A stretch of DNA of 64,000 nucleotides from Ariolimax columbianus (GCA_036924085.1 JAVGWX010000001.1:7131681-7195680), one strand, 5' to 3'; shown: positions 23,872 to 34,125, counted from the stretch's first letter. The notes: generated from the sequence alone by a model not told the origin. Numbers and translations: made by a program.

Positions 23872-24366
23872 AAACAAGGTTGATGTACAGATAGTCAACA
23901 CGGTTGATGTACAGATAGTCAACAAGGTTGATGTACAGATAGTCAACACGGTTGATGTACAGATAGTCAACAAGGTTGATGTAAGATGGTCAACAAGGTT
24001 GATGTGCAGATAGTCAACAAGGTTGATGTACAGATGGTCAACAAGGTTGATGTGCAGATAGTCAACACGGTTGATGTGCAGATAGTCAACCAGGTTGATG
24101 TACAGATAGTCAACCAGGTTGATGTACAGATAGTCAACAAGGTTGATGTATAGATAGTCAGCCAGGATGATGTACAGATAGTCAATAAGGTTGATGTACA
24201 GATGGTCAACAAGGTTGATGTGCAGATAGTCAACCAGGTTGATGTACAGATAGTCAACCAGGTTGATGTACAGATAGTCAACAAGGTTGATGTACAGATA
24301 GTCAACCAGGTTGATGTATAGATAGTCAGCCAGGATGATGTACAGATAGTCAATAAGGTTGATGTA
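23872..24366. repeat. 24 bp minisatellite made of RT codons
   Basis: Unit TTGATGTACAGATAGTCAACAAGG, written here by its parts TTGATGTACAG and ATAGTCAACAAGG; about 20 copies. On the minus strand it encodes LYINLVDY repeatedly, continuing the LYINLIDY motif of the flanking RT. A variant (CAGCCAGGATGATG) recurs at about 24153 and 24321, a 168 bp (seven-unit) higher-order period. Confidence 0.95.
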
Positions 24367-24689
24367 CAGACTTGAATTCCATTCTAATGACAGCTCTACA
24401 ATAATGCGCAATGTGACCATCTGGTCTGTGCATGATTTGTTTTGTGTGGAACGTCCTTGCGCGTCCCCTAACATGGTAACCAAAGCATTGTTTCGTCTTT
24501 CGTTCATAACTATGCTTCAGATGTTACGAGGCGCTGACAATAGCATAATTTCCCTGCGATTCATGACAATCGCCCGGCATTGCTAGTTTGTCCTAAAATT
24601 GTCTTTCTCAATCTTTTAGAATGCTTTTTATAATCTATTTCTCCAATAAAACTGCAAAGAATATTAATGTCAGCTTTAATAATTTCAAC

Positions 24690-24975
24690 TGGAATCACAC
24701 ATTGTATGAGGTCGCTTGATATCTTATACTAAATGAGGTATATTGGAATTCTATATTATAGGGAGTATGTATATTATATTAACTGGGGTCTTGATATAAT
24801 AAATTAAAGAGGTCTTAATATCCTAAATTAAATGAGGTTTTGATATCCTATATGAGGTCTTGATATCCCACATTATAGAGTGGCATGTTGATATCCAAAT
24901 TATAGAGAGATATGTTGATATCCCAAATTATAGAGAGATATGTTGATATCCAATATTATAGAGAGGCATTAAATG
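24690..24975. repeat. Degenerate 25-33 bp array
   Basis: Recurring GAGGTCTTGATATCC and CAAATTATAGAGAGATATG blocks, six to nine imperfect copies. Confidence 0.75.
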
Positions 24976-25317
24976 AGGTCTCTGAACTTCAATTGTTATG
25001 TTTTTTCGAAGTTCAAGCTTATATGGTTTTGTGTTATAAGATATGTGGATATCTATGTTATCTTCTGAATGTTGTGTATGTGTGGAAAGATGCTTCCTCA
25101 AATTACAAATATATTTCCTGAGCAAACATTTGCAAAGATTTCCTCCTTATCATTCGTTACTCCAAGATCATTCGTGTCCACAATCCTCGATCATCCGCAG
25201 AAACATTATTGAGTTAGTGAGTACGATAAAAGACGTGTTGCACAGACAAATAGAAACTGGCAATGCCAGAACAAACAACGGATACTGCTTTCTCAAACAG
25301 AAATGATTGTATTCACT

Positions 25318-25465
25318 TCATGAAAGACATACTACACGCATCAGGTTCATGAATGGATCTTACTTAATACCAAGATCCATTACTACACGCATCAGGTCTA
25401 TGAATGGATCTTACTTAATACCAAGATCCATTCATGAACCTGATGCGTGTAGTATGTCTGTCATA
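25318..25465. repeat. Perfect 36 bp inverted repeat with 63 bp spacer
   Basis: Left arm 25325-25360 (starts AGACATACTACACGCATCAG) is the exact reverse complement of the right arm 25424-25459. The pairing extends by one base inward and four outward after one mismatch. The spacer itself holds a second, 51 bp offset copy of the left arm sequence plus ATGGATCT/AGATCCAT, so alternative cruciforms are possible. Confidence 0.95.
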
Positions 25466-25599
25466 TTAAGTCAAGATCCCGTCACGCCATGTGGCGTATA
25501 GGAAATACGGTGTTAGGCCCATATTATTTGGTGACACGCGGCACATAGTGGATGATGTGGTCATTATCACGTCGGCCGCATTTACTTCCCAGATGTTCT

Positions 25600-25685
25600 T
25601 CTGGTACACAATGTATGTGGTACACAATGTATGTGGTACACAATGTTTGTGGTACACAATGTATGTGGTACACAATGTATGTGGC
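25600..25685. repeat. 16 bp tandem repeat
   Basis: Unit GGTACACAATGTATGT, five copies with one T variant, directly beside a tRNA-like SINE head. Confidence 0.9.
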
Positions 25686-25782
25686 TGGGTCGACCACGAG
25701 AGCCCGGTTGCGATCGGAAAATAAAATCCCGCACCAACTGGGAATTACTAACCACCGCGCTACCGCGGCCATCTTTGTATTG
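25686..25782 (-). mobile_element. tRNA-derived SINE fragment
   Basis: The minus strand begins ATGGCCGCGGTAGCGCGGTG GTTAGTAATTCCC, with an A-box-like TAGCGCGGTGGTTA, followed by a degenerate B-box region and CTCTCGTGGTCGACC. The head is good and the B box poor, so it is an old copy. Confidence 0.5.
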
Positions 25783-27239
25783 GTTACACGACAAATATAA
25801 ATATCTCCAAAAGTAGAGCATTATCACCACGACGGATTAACGTACAGACTCTTATCGAAGTGACAGATGAAGAAATACCAAATAACGGGAATGCAAAAGA
25901 CAGAATAACATACGGAGTTTGAATGACGAAATAGCCCGAACCTTGATCACAAAAGCCAAATGATATGTGAACGTTGATTGCAGTGATGGGAGAGTATACA
26001 TATATCGATTGCAATAAAATAAAAACATACAGACACTGGTTTCACAAAAGTGAGGTTATTATTAGAATTGAAAAGCAGGCAGACAACTCCAGTCAGAGGT
26101 GACTAATAAATAATATAATCATGCAGAGCACAATAAGATAGAACGTGTGCCACTTGGCACACAAGGAAGGTCGCGACACCTCCCAGCCAACCACGAGAGA
26201 GACAGATAGGAATCTCCATGCCATCACGTGACACTCCAGTGAATTAATTCTCAGGGTGGAGGTGCTAACGATGTTAAATTAAACGATGTTGGAATAAGTG
26301 CGCCAGTGGAGACAGGTGCACCCTCCTATGGTTTGGTTTACGGCTAACATCATTTTGTCTTCACTGTGTATCTGAATCATACACTCGATTTATGACTGTT
26401 CAGTCAATTATTGACTCAATCGCTGGTTAGATAGCTTATTCTTCTTTGGCGCTTCACCTGCAATGATCTTTTGGTAAGTTGTATCGTAGTTTACAGAAAC
26501 ATCTGCACCTTTCGGTCTGAAGCATCCGGTTTCATTACGTTATTTTTAGGGCGTACCGTCTCTCTTCGATCCATATTCTCTCATCCAGGCTGCACAGATG
26601 CAATCAACTTAGAGATAGGATAGGTCTAGATCAGCTCTAATTCTCTGATTTGAAGCAAACAGCGAGTCGCTTGTATGGCACCAGCTCATTCCCTGTTGTG
26701 CCTTCAGTCCAACTGACTCGGATGTCAGCGAAAAAACAAATGTATGAGGTTTTCTGTATAACATATGCATACAGTCACACACACATTTACATATATATAT
26801 ATATATATATATATCTATATCTTTTTCAACATAACTTAAAGCACCCTTTGGCCTGTTAGTCACTTTAAGTTTGTGCTTGCTTGTTCAATTGATCCTCTTC
26901 TACCAGGCTTTTTAGACGCATTTTTAAATATTTCTCGTGAATCCTAGTTGTTTCTTCTACAGCATGGCACACTCGGTCCCATGACCAACACGCTTCAGTT
27001 GCGACATGCCTGGTATGTTACAGTTGATGTATTCTTTGCATAATGTTTTACTAACTTATCATCTTCATGTTATACAATATTCACGGGGCGCAACTTTTTT
27101 TTCTCTCTTTGCGTTCGCCTTATTTCTATATTCCCAAGTCGTTGCGCTATATTTTTATTTTGCGCCAGTCGACCCAGTGCATTATTCTTTCAGCAGAATT
27201 CAGCATTCCTTTTATGTATGGGTCTGCTTCTTCCAGCAT
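25783..27239. other. Unique sequence with a short (TA)n
   Basis: No gene recognised. (TA)n lies at about 26789-26813. An E-box CACGTG occurs at about 26226. Frames of up to 107 codons (27006-27329 +) are hydrophobic and match no family I know. Confidence 0.4.
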
Positions 27240-27355
27240 TTTTTAAAGGTTTGCTTCCCCGGGGTAACGACGGGTGCTGTGATTGACGAGCGAACTCAGC
27301 ACCTTCGTATTGTGAGCAGTGTCACTTAACCACTAGACAACGACGTCCCCCATTC
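27240..27355 (-). mobile_element. tRNA-derived SINE fragment
   Basis: The minus strand reads GACGTCGTTGTCTAGTGGTT AAGTGACACTG, then GTGCTGAGTTCGCTCGTC. TGTCTAGTGGTTAAG is a strong A box and TGAGTTCGCTC a mutated B box at roughly tRNA spacing. The rest departs from a cloverleaf. Confidence 0.55.
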
Positions 27356-27404
27356 AAATTATTGTTTCGACCAATCACGTTATTTGAACTTGCTTAAATT
27401 CTTC

Positions 27405-27660
27405 TGTGTTTCGACATTGGCCCCTTTGGGTAAGTTAGGGCTTGTCCTTCATTGACACGTTAAGGTTTTATTGTTCGAGTTAAGACTTTGTGCCCTTTTG
27501 GTCAGTCAGGGTTTCGTCCCCTTTTGGCAAATATGTGGATTCGTCCGCTTTTGACAAGTTATAGTGTTGTCCATTTCAAGCAAGTTTAGGATTTGCCCCT
27601 TTTTGGTCAGTTAAGGTTTCGTCCTCTTTCGGTGAATTAGGGTTTTGTTCTCCCTTTGGA
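27405..27660. repeat. Degenerate 25-30 bp array
   Basis: Eight or so imperfect copies of CCCCTTTTGGTCAGTTAGGG TTTCGT-like sequence. Similar words occur at 29570-29720, beyond the inserted RNase H LINE, so this may be one old array split by the insertion. Confidence 0.75.
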
Positions 27661-28229
27661 GAGATACTGTAGCAGCTCCAGCTGGCTAAACTACCGTAGC
27701 AGATGGTGCAATGGGTCTGCACAAACTAAACTCTCCCTTCAAACAAATAAACTATAACACTAATTGAAATTAAAACACAACAATGAAAACTGTATTTCTA
27801 TCCGTTTACAGCTGACTCTGAAATCTTCCCTTTAAAACAAAAACCTGGCTGGCTGTAGAAATATGAACTAAACTAAACTAAAAGAAACTTGCTTAGGAAC
27901 AAACACTTGATAAACGAACAGTTACTTGACTTACCAACTGTAACTTGAGACGAACTGTAACTTATTTGATAGACGCCTTTTATGTGGATTGCCACAGGAT
28001 GGAAGACGTGTGTCCGTTCTGCAGCCCAGAAGATTTCGTCCATGGTCCTATTCTCCTCGTCGTCTGTGGCGTGTAGTGATCGTTGAAGCGCTGGATCGCT
28101 GTGCTAGTCGAATATCTCTCTTGTTAGACGCTGAATCTCCTTCAGCGTTGCAAATAAAGTAGTATTTAAGATGACTGGCTCATGTGTGTTCCTCATAACG
28201 CACTACTATATATGGTTCTTCCACTTGCT
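27661..28229. other. Unique sequence
   Basis: Starts near TGTAGCAGCTCCAGCTGG, which resembles the start TGTAACAGTTCCAGCTGG of the LTR-like element at 57866. The following sequence does not match that element, so no call is made. Confidence 0.35.
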
Positions 28230-28241
28230 ATTGCGAAACAT
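28230..28241. repeat. Left target-site duplication of the RNase H LINE
   Basis: ATTGCGAAACAT, identical to 29475-29486; the pair flanks the element at 28242-29474. Confidence 0.8.
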
Positions 28242-29474
28242 GCGTCTTAATATCGCCCAAATTGACTACGCAGAGAAACTCAGAAGACTGACAGATCATC
28301 CAATGCATCAGAGACTAAATAGATTTGGAAATGGGAAACTAAAGCTGAGAAAGTTTGCAGAAATAGCCAAAGCAAAGATGAGCGAAGACCCTATGATCAC
28401 ATTAACAACACCAAAGCCCCTTCCTACTGTACGCAAACCTACCTGGAGGCAGCATATACTTCCGGAGGTGGTAGAAAATATACCAGGTATTGGAAACAAG
28501 AACAGCCAGACAGTAAAAGAAAGAAGAGACATAACCCTGCGATACATAACGAAAAACTACCCAAGCATGGACTAGACCCATGCATACACCGACGGTTCTG
28601 TAACAAACACAACACAGAACGGAGGGGCAGGGGTATTCCTGAGCCTACCAAATGGTAAAAAAATAACACTGTCAGTGGCAACTGGAAAATACTCAAGCAA
28701 TTTCAGAGCGGAGGCAGAGGCACTGAGGGTTGCAGTAGAAGAAATGGTGACAGGTAAAAGAAATGAAAGCCATATAGTCCTGTTTACAGATGCCCTGGCC
28801 GTAGCCACAGCACTAAAAAGCCAGAAAAATTCTGAACTTAATGATTTAAGAGCAGTACTCTGTCAACTATGCCAGCAGGCCGCACCAAAAAGAGAAGTGG
28901 TACAGTGGGTTCCATCCCACTGTAACATCCAAGGCAACGAGGAGGCAGACAGACTGGCAAAAGAAGGTACAAGACTACCACAACCAGATCCTAGTGTGAC
29001 ATACGAAGAGTCCAAAAGACTTATTAGAGCCAGATACATGACCAAATGGGAAACAGAACATACTGGCTACACAAAAAACGATGCCTATTACCAGTTGAAC
29101 AGAAAAGAGCAGGTCGTGGTCTTCAGACTCTGCACAGGCCACAATAGACTGAGGTACCACTTATTCAATAAATAGAAGATAAGTGGCACTGACGAATGCA
29201 CGTGTGGTACCGGGAAAATGACCGCTGAACATTTGCTGCAAAACTGTCCGACATACCAGGATCAGAGAAAGCACATGTGGCCATCACCAGTGGCAACACT
29301 AGACAAGCTCTATGGTAGTGTCGACAGCCTCAGGATGACCACTGCTTTTTTCGAAAAAATTCAGGTTGACGTCTGATAGCGTACGAAGAAGAAGAAGACT
29401 ACGGTCTGGGGTGGAATAGGCGCGCCTCCGCCAGTAGAAACTAGTGAGGCAAACACATAAAATAAAAAATAAAA
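28242..29474 (+). mobile_element. 5'-truncated RNase H-bearing LINE (copy A)
   Basis: The element lies between two 12 bp direct repeats. Its frame encodes an RT C-terminal segment (MRLNIAQIDYAEKLRRLTDH onward), then a type I RNase H domain: AYTDGS (first Asp codon at 28591), RAEAEALR, FTDALAVATAL, and WVPSHCNIQGNEEADRLAKE. These give the D-E-D-H/D active-site set. A C-terminal C-x-C-x8-H-x4-C block (ECTCGTGK...EHLLQNC) follows. The frame carries two UAG stops (28573 and 29173). At the second, copy B at 33.1 kb has TTG, so it is a point mutation rather than recoding. The 3' end carries GCGTACGAAGAAGAAGAAG, then about 75 bp ending in an A-rich stretch. RNase H after RT fits the I/Jockey-type LINE groups; clade uncertain. 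Recent insertion, judging from the intact duplication. Confidence 0.85.
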
Positions 29475-29486
29475 ATTGCGAAACAT
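29475..29486. repeat. Right target-site duplication of the RNase H LINE
   Basis: ATTGCGAAACAT, matching 28230-28241 exactly. Confidence 0.8.
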
Positions 29487-29569
29487 CAATTTAATTTCTA
29501 GTTAGTTACCTCTCCCGGATAATCTGCTAACTTCTAGACTCTTTTTTATCATTAGACCTTTGTAAAAGT

Positions 29570-29720
29570 GACATCCCCTTTTCGTGAATTAGGATTTCGA
29601 TACATGTTGCTGTGTTAGGGTTTTCACACATTTTGGCGTGTTAGTGTTTTCACATCTTTTAGTGTGTTAGGGTTTTCATACAATTTGGTGTGTTAGTGTT
29701 CTCTACATTTAGCGTGTTAT
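29570..29720. repeat. Degenerate TGTTAGGGTTTTCACA array
   Basis: Five or so copies of 25-29 bp with GTGTTAGGGTTTTCA cores. Not telomeric: the TTAGGG words are spaced, not contiguous. Confidence 0.7.
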
Positions 29721-31671
29721 TGTTTTATTCCCTTTCGCTCCTTCTCCAGAGTACTATGTGCCTTTCCCTCAATCACTCATGCTTTATTCATCCTCTATCC
29801 GTTACTCTATTTCCATAGTTATTAATACGTTTCTCTTATTCAAGCACTAACTCACTCTGTCTCTCCCTCATTCACCAACTCTACCCGCTCCCAATACTTC
29901 ATGCTTACCCGCACCATTTTGCCCCCGCCCCCCTCATCCGTGCATGCTGTCGTTGTCTACTCACTGTCTCCGTACTTCTTGATGCACAGTGGCAGCGGAC
30001 AGGGTTTATTTGCCTCTTCTCTCCAGATCAAACAGAAGTACACAATTACAATGGACTCCTCCAACTGCCAGTCTGTATCGTGTATTTGCAGTAGTGGTTC
30101 TAATTAGTAAAAAGGCGGCTGGTATCTCCAGGCACAACCTTCTTTAGTCCCCTTTTATATCTATTAGGTTGCTTTTTTCGTCACAATAACGATCTCCTCT
30201 TTCTGTCTTTCTTCTCTTTATTTTAGATTGGAATCGAAAGTCAAGCAGCATATTGTTGTTTTAGTTGTTATTTAGTTTGTTTATCCACAAGTCTTCAATT
30301 GTAATCGTATTGTCAAGAAGCGATCAATTCGCATGGTTTCTTTGAGTTGTTTTTGTCTCTTGATAATGGTAGTATTCCTTGAGGGGTGTGAGTTATTTTG
30401 ATCTGAGCCGAAAGTGTAGTGAAGCACAATTTGATATCAGCCAAAAGACTGAGCCCCTCTTAATGAACATCCTCTCCCTGGCCTGGTAAAGCAAACTGCT
30501 TTGATACGGCTCACATCATTCTTAACAGAATAATTTCGTTTAACTTTCTGAGCGATAAATTATCCCCATTCAAGTGAGTCCGTTGCGTGCCTGACCTGGG
30601 GCCAAAATCTGTGAAATAAAGTGACAAAGCTAGCTGTCCGGGTTATTAGCGAACCCAATCGGCTGGCTGTGCTCCACCCGCCAGCCCCTTTTTAAACTAT
30701 TGTATCACTGTGGTTCGCAGTTCGATAGGCTAGAGTTATTCCCCTTCTCTATTTAGTTCCTATTTTGTCTCCACTTTGTTCAGATTTTCTCCCCTTGAAA
30801 TTCCCAGCAGTACAAAGCCTCGTTAGTTAAAACAAAATCTCGAGAAAGGACTCGGTTCGCTTAATTTAGTCCATGTAAATGAACAAATCCCTAATTAAAC
30901 GCCAGACTTTTCTGAATACATGTTCTTGCAAGAACATTATATCTGTAACGACTCGCTCAGTGATCTGCAGAATGGTGCCTACAGCTGACCGAGCAGATGG
31001 GAAAATGATGATGTAGAAATATTATATTAGTCTAGAATTGGTCACTAAATTTGGTATGAAACGGACAATTATCTGGCTGGTTCAGTCTGTTAATGATCCA
31101 TTAGACTTGGAAATTTGTTGTTCCAGACAATGGGAAAAATAGATTGAGTTTTAAATCCATTTTGTCTGCACATGATAGGGGTTATGTGTGTTGGTACTAT
31201 AGATAGAGTCAATACCATATCATGAAACCACTGAGTGGCAGAATAACAGAAAAGTGGCTTTGCGCGGCAAGACTACATGGATCGATGCATGTTAGCGACA
31301 TGCTTCCGTCCACCCAACTGTAAATGGATGACTGGCTTACTGCTAGTGAAAGCAGTGCATCGAAGAATAAAATTGGCCAGCCTATCTCACACAAATTTTT
31401 AGGTCACTGACACTTCATCCCCGAGAGCAGTGTATTCTGGGGGACTACTCTGCTTTGCAAGAGTCATGTTGGGGATGAGCAGAGTGCGCTCTACAGGACA
31501 ACAACTTCCAGTACGAGAATTGAGAAGGAGGCCATGGACCTGGGATGGCTGTCTGAGACCAAGAGCAGTCATCGCGTCAGACGACCACACCCCCCCCCCC
31601 CCCCCCCAACTCCCTCCAAATTCTTACTTTGGAAGATACAAAAGGGATGTCTAAGGCATGGCTGGATGGCA
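29721..31671. other. Unique sequence, no gene recognised
   Basis: About 1.9 kb, the longest array-free interval apart from 17.9-20 kb. Contains a SINE-like block near 31285-31350 and a run of about 17 C at 31592-31608. The stretch 30840-30940 has clustered ATTA/TAAT words and ATGTAAAT, as seen in some homeodomain/POU-bound enhancers, but this is weak evidence. Confidence 0.4.
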
Positions 31672-31960
31672 GCTGTTGATGCCTCATATCTCCAGGAGAT
31701 TGTTTCCAACTCCTATAAAGGTCTTAAATCTCCAAATGATTGTGTCCATCTCCTGTAGAAGTCTCAAATCTCCAAATGATTGTGTCCATCTCCTGTAGAG
31801 GTCTCAAATATCCAAATGATTGTGTCCATCTCCTGTAGAGGTCTCAAATCTCCAAATGATTGTGTACATCTCCTGTAGAGGTCTCAAATCTCCAAATGAT
31901 TGTGTACATCTCCTGTAGAGGTCTCAAATCTCCAGGGGATTGTGTCCATCCCCTGTCATT
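31672..31960. repeat. 40 bp minisatellite merging into an RNase H remnant
   Basis: Unit GTCTCAAATCTCCAAATGAT followed by TGTGTCCATCTCCTGTAGAG, about seven copies. The last, variant unit (GTCTCAAATCTCCAGGGGAT at 31921) runs without a break into codons for an RNase H motif, so the unit looks like a piece of that ORF. Confidence 0.92.
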
Positions 31961-32010
31961 GCCATGCTCAGGGCAACGAAATAGCTAACTTTCTGGTTTA
32001 CCAAAAATCC
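31921..32010 (+). pseudogene. RNase H C-terminal motif remnant of a LINE
   Basis: The frame reads VSNLQGIVSIPCHCHAQGNE then IANFLVYQK. This matches the LINE RNase H block WIPSHCxIxGNExADxLAK with Trp lost and the AD changed to AN. The following codons to 32250 stay open but resemble nothing known. Related to, but not the same sequence as, the copies at 28.2 and 33.1 kb. Confidence 0.6.
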
Positions 32011-32670
32011 ATTTTGGGCACATTAGCTGTGGATATGAGTGACATTTTGAGGTCTTCTAATGATCGCGTGTCGGATGATGACACCGCAATAGATGAATTA
32101 GCAGTTCACAGCCTGCAGAACTTTGAAATCCAACTATGGTCGAGTGACGGACCAGGAGTTTGTACAACCAACAAGCAGCAGGAACCACAGTACCTACACC
32201 CTTCGTCATTTCTTGAGAGATCTCCTATAGAAATACCTAGAATGCAGTGAAATCGATTCAAAGAGACAAAACGTTACGAAAGAGAACATTTATCTATGTA
32301 CTATCCCAGCCAATCTGTCATGGGGGATGCATGAGAGATGTATTGACCAGCTTCCTACCTCGCCGCCCTGTTGTCTATAAATATAATAATTAGATTCTCA
32401 TATTTGTAAAACCTTTGGCAATAAATTTACTGTTTTTCAGTTGTTATACTGTCAAGCCGATGACCTGGTGTTTAAATACAATACAATACCCACCCACATT
32501 TGTGTTCCTCTGTGAAAGAAAAGCCACCACTGCAGGTAGCCCCTCTTGAAGTAAACTTGCATCGAGTATGTGTAATCAATTACTTTGACGCTCCAGTGTG
32601 AAGCCCAGGTTTCAGCTGTGACTGGTCCCTAACAGGAAGCATGCATCGAGCATTTGCATTGACTGGTAAT
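32011..32670. other. Unique sequence, nothing recognised
   Basis: About 660 bp; no repeats or recognisable motifs. Confidence 0.35.
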
Positions 32671-32674
32671 GAAG

Positions 32675-32770
32675 AGAGTCTTTTTGGCTGAGAGGTAGAG
32701 CCGTTGTCTATTAAGAAACGAACGAATGAAAGCGCGAAACACTGTGTGTTCGAATCCTCTGGTCTCAAGC
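32675..32770 (+). mobile_element. tRNA-like SINE head
   Basis: TTTGGCTGAGAGGTAGAGCC is a strong A-box region and GTTCGAATCC (32748-32757) a perfect B box, about 55 bp apart, wider than in a tRNA (about 30-40 bp). This spacing and the lack of an acceptor stem fit a SINE or tRNA fossil rather than a gene. Confidence 0.5.
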
Positions 32771-33104
32771 GAGATGAGATTAGCCCCTAGTCTGCGAAAA
32801 ACTCGGAGGTCTCGTGTACACGTTGCGCGTGTAAAAGGACACTTGGAAGTTGAAAATGGAATGTCAGCTTATTCACTGTGTTGCATCATCGGCCCTGTCT
32901 GCAGCTAGATTGCAATTTTATACGAATAAAATAGATTTTAAAAAAAGGACCACTACAACGCCAGCGATTGAAGAATGGAGACGATGATAAACGAGGGATT
33001 ATAAAAGTAACGAAGAGGTTGCTATTCCCCAGCTCAAATCTATGTAGTTGTTTTACGACATACTTGGAAGATGGTAGTGGACCTGTTCTTGACATCTCGG
33101 GTAC

Positions 33105-33395
33105 CACCAATAGACTGAGGTACCACCTATTCAATAAATTGAAGATAGGTGGCACTGTCGAATGCGCGTGTGGTACCGGAAAAATAACCGCTGAATATTT
33201 GCTGCAAAACTGCCCGACATACGAGAATAAGAGAAAGCACATGTGGCCATCACCAGTGGCAACACTAGACAAGCTCAATGGCAGTGTCGACAGCCTCCGG
33301 ATGAAAAAAAAAAGGTTGACATCTGACAGCGTACGAAGAAGAAGAAGAAGGGTACCCCCCGGGATATATGCAATTAGGAGCATCCGATATTATCA
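33105..33395 (+). mobile_element. RNase H LINE 3' end (copy B)
   Basis: The frame NRLRYHLFNKLKIGGT, ECACGTGKITAEYLLQNCPT, KHMWPSPVATLDKL matches the C-terminus of copy A; LKI stands where copy A has a stop. It ends with GTTGACATCTGACAGCGTAC, (GAA)n and 46 bp (33350-33395) shared with copy C at 40802-40847, then passes straight into the next array. Strongly 5'-truncated. Confidence 0.85.
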
Positions 33396-33812
33396 ATATC
33401 AGCGTTGATAAACATGAATCAATCATTATCAATATCAGCGTTGATAAACGTGAATCAATCATTATCAATATCAGCGTTGATAAACAACGTGAATCAATCA
33501 TTATCAATATCAGCGTTGATAAACGTGAATCAATCATTATCAATATCAGCGTTGATAAACAACGTGAATCAATCATTATCAATATCAGCGTTGATAAACG
33601 TGAATCAATCATTATCAATATCAGCGTTGATAAACGGGAATCAATCATTATCAAAATCAGCGTTGATAAACAACGTGAATCAATCATTATCAATATCAGC
33701 GTTGATAAACGTGAATCAATCTTTATCAATATCAGCGTTGATAAACGTGAAGCAATCATTATCAATATCAGCGTTGATAAACGTGAATCAATCATTATTA
33801 AAATCAGGCCGT
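33391..33812. repeat. 36/39 bp minisatellite
   Basis: Units ATTATCAATATCAGCGTTGA followed by TAAACGTGAATCAATC (36 bp) alternate with a 39 bp form carrying an extra CAA; about 11-12 copies. TATCAA...TTGATA gives each unit a small dyad. The first unit overlaps the shared LINE 3' flank. Confidence 0.95.
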
Positions 33813-33984
33813 ATTCATTGTTTCTATTCAGATACCTCGAAACATAAATGTCAACTAGTATGAATATAAAATGGTGTACAGTGAAAATTCAGATGGTGTC
33901 TCAAACAAGACACTACAGTAAGGGATCAAGTGTCAGAGACGCACATTGGACTTACCGATATTTTTTTTTGTAAGATGGGATGAA

Positions 33985-34125
33985 TAATTCCTTTCCATGA
34001 TAACTATCCTTCCTGGACAGCCAGCCAAGTTTTTATCACAGCTCGGTCGACTAGAGAGTGTCGATAATAGGGATTGAACCAAACACCTTGCAGTGAGAAG
34101 CGCACGTTCTACCCCCATGCTTCTC
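33985..34125 (-). mobile_element. tRNA-derived SINE
   Basis: The minus strand starts AGAAGCATGGGGGTAGAACG TGCGCTTCTCACTGC and continues TGTTTGGTTCAATCCCTATT. GGGGTAGAACGTGCGC acts as A box and GGTTCAATCCC as a clean B box. The body then runs CTCTCTAGTCGACCGAGCTG to TCATGGAAAGG. Confidence 0.6.

Larger units (their letters stand above)
20412..24480 (-). mobile_element. SCTDQ-family LINE RT pseudogene interrupted by two minisatellites
   Basis: Minus-strand order, from high to low coordinates: KSCTDQMVTLRII and LEWNSSLYINLIDY (RT motif region, 24480-24366); the 24 bp array (24365-23872); DTIWKL and HYRV (about 23845-23800); QLAESLNIKSEV then LGCLLSSFMFLL (RT palm, about 23730-23660); RRKTHIVKLITT (about 23470); MAFVMLK and KKIFNSNA (about 23350-23270); FVDKFLRKFLDQHWFDKATN (about 23190-23130); AWIGHKLQRK (about 23070); KKARKNW (about 22940); the 57 bp array (22930-20455); and finally a possible C-terminus YSSRRIQGM. 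This collinear order follows a LINE RT from finger to C-terminal tail, with frameshifts and stops throughout. The same family recurs at 53490-54283, where the site of the first array is unexpanded. No catalytic xADD survives. Confidence 0.8.

Noticed and set aside
28242..29373. Stop-codon readthrough or recoded UAG in the RNase H LINE
   Set aside because: Copy B at 33.1 kb has TTG at the second UAG site, which points to a simple mutation in copy A.
27405..29720. Interstitial telomeric repeats (TTAGGG words)
   Set aside because: TTAGGG occurs once per 25-30 bp unit within longer degenerate repeats, not as contiguous hexamers.
32675..32770. Functional tRNA gene
   Set aside because: Good A and B boxes, but their spacing is too wide and no acceptor or anticodon stem can be formed by eye.
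33368..33863. CRISPR-like regular repeats
   Set aside because: The units are fully tandem with no unique spacers, and the sequence context is eukaryotic retrotransposon; the same holds for the other arrays.
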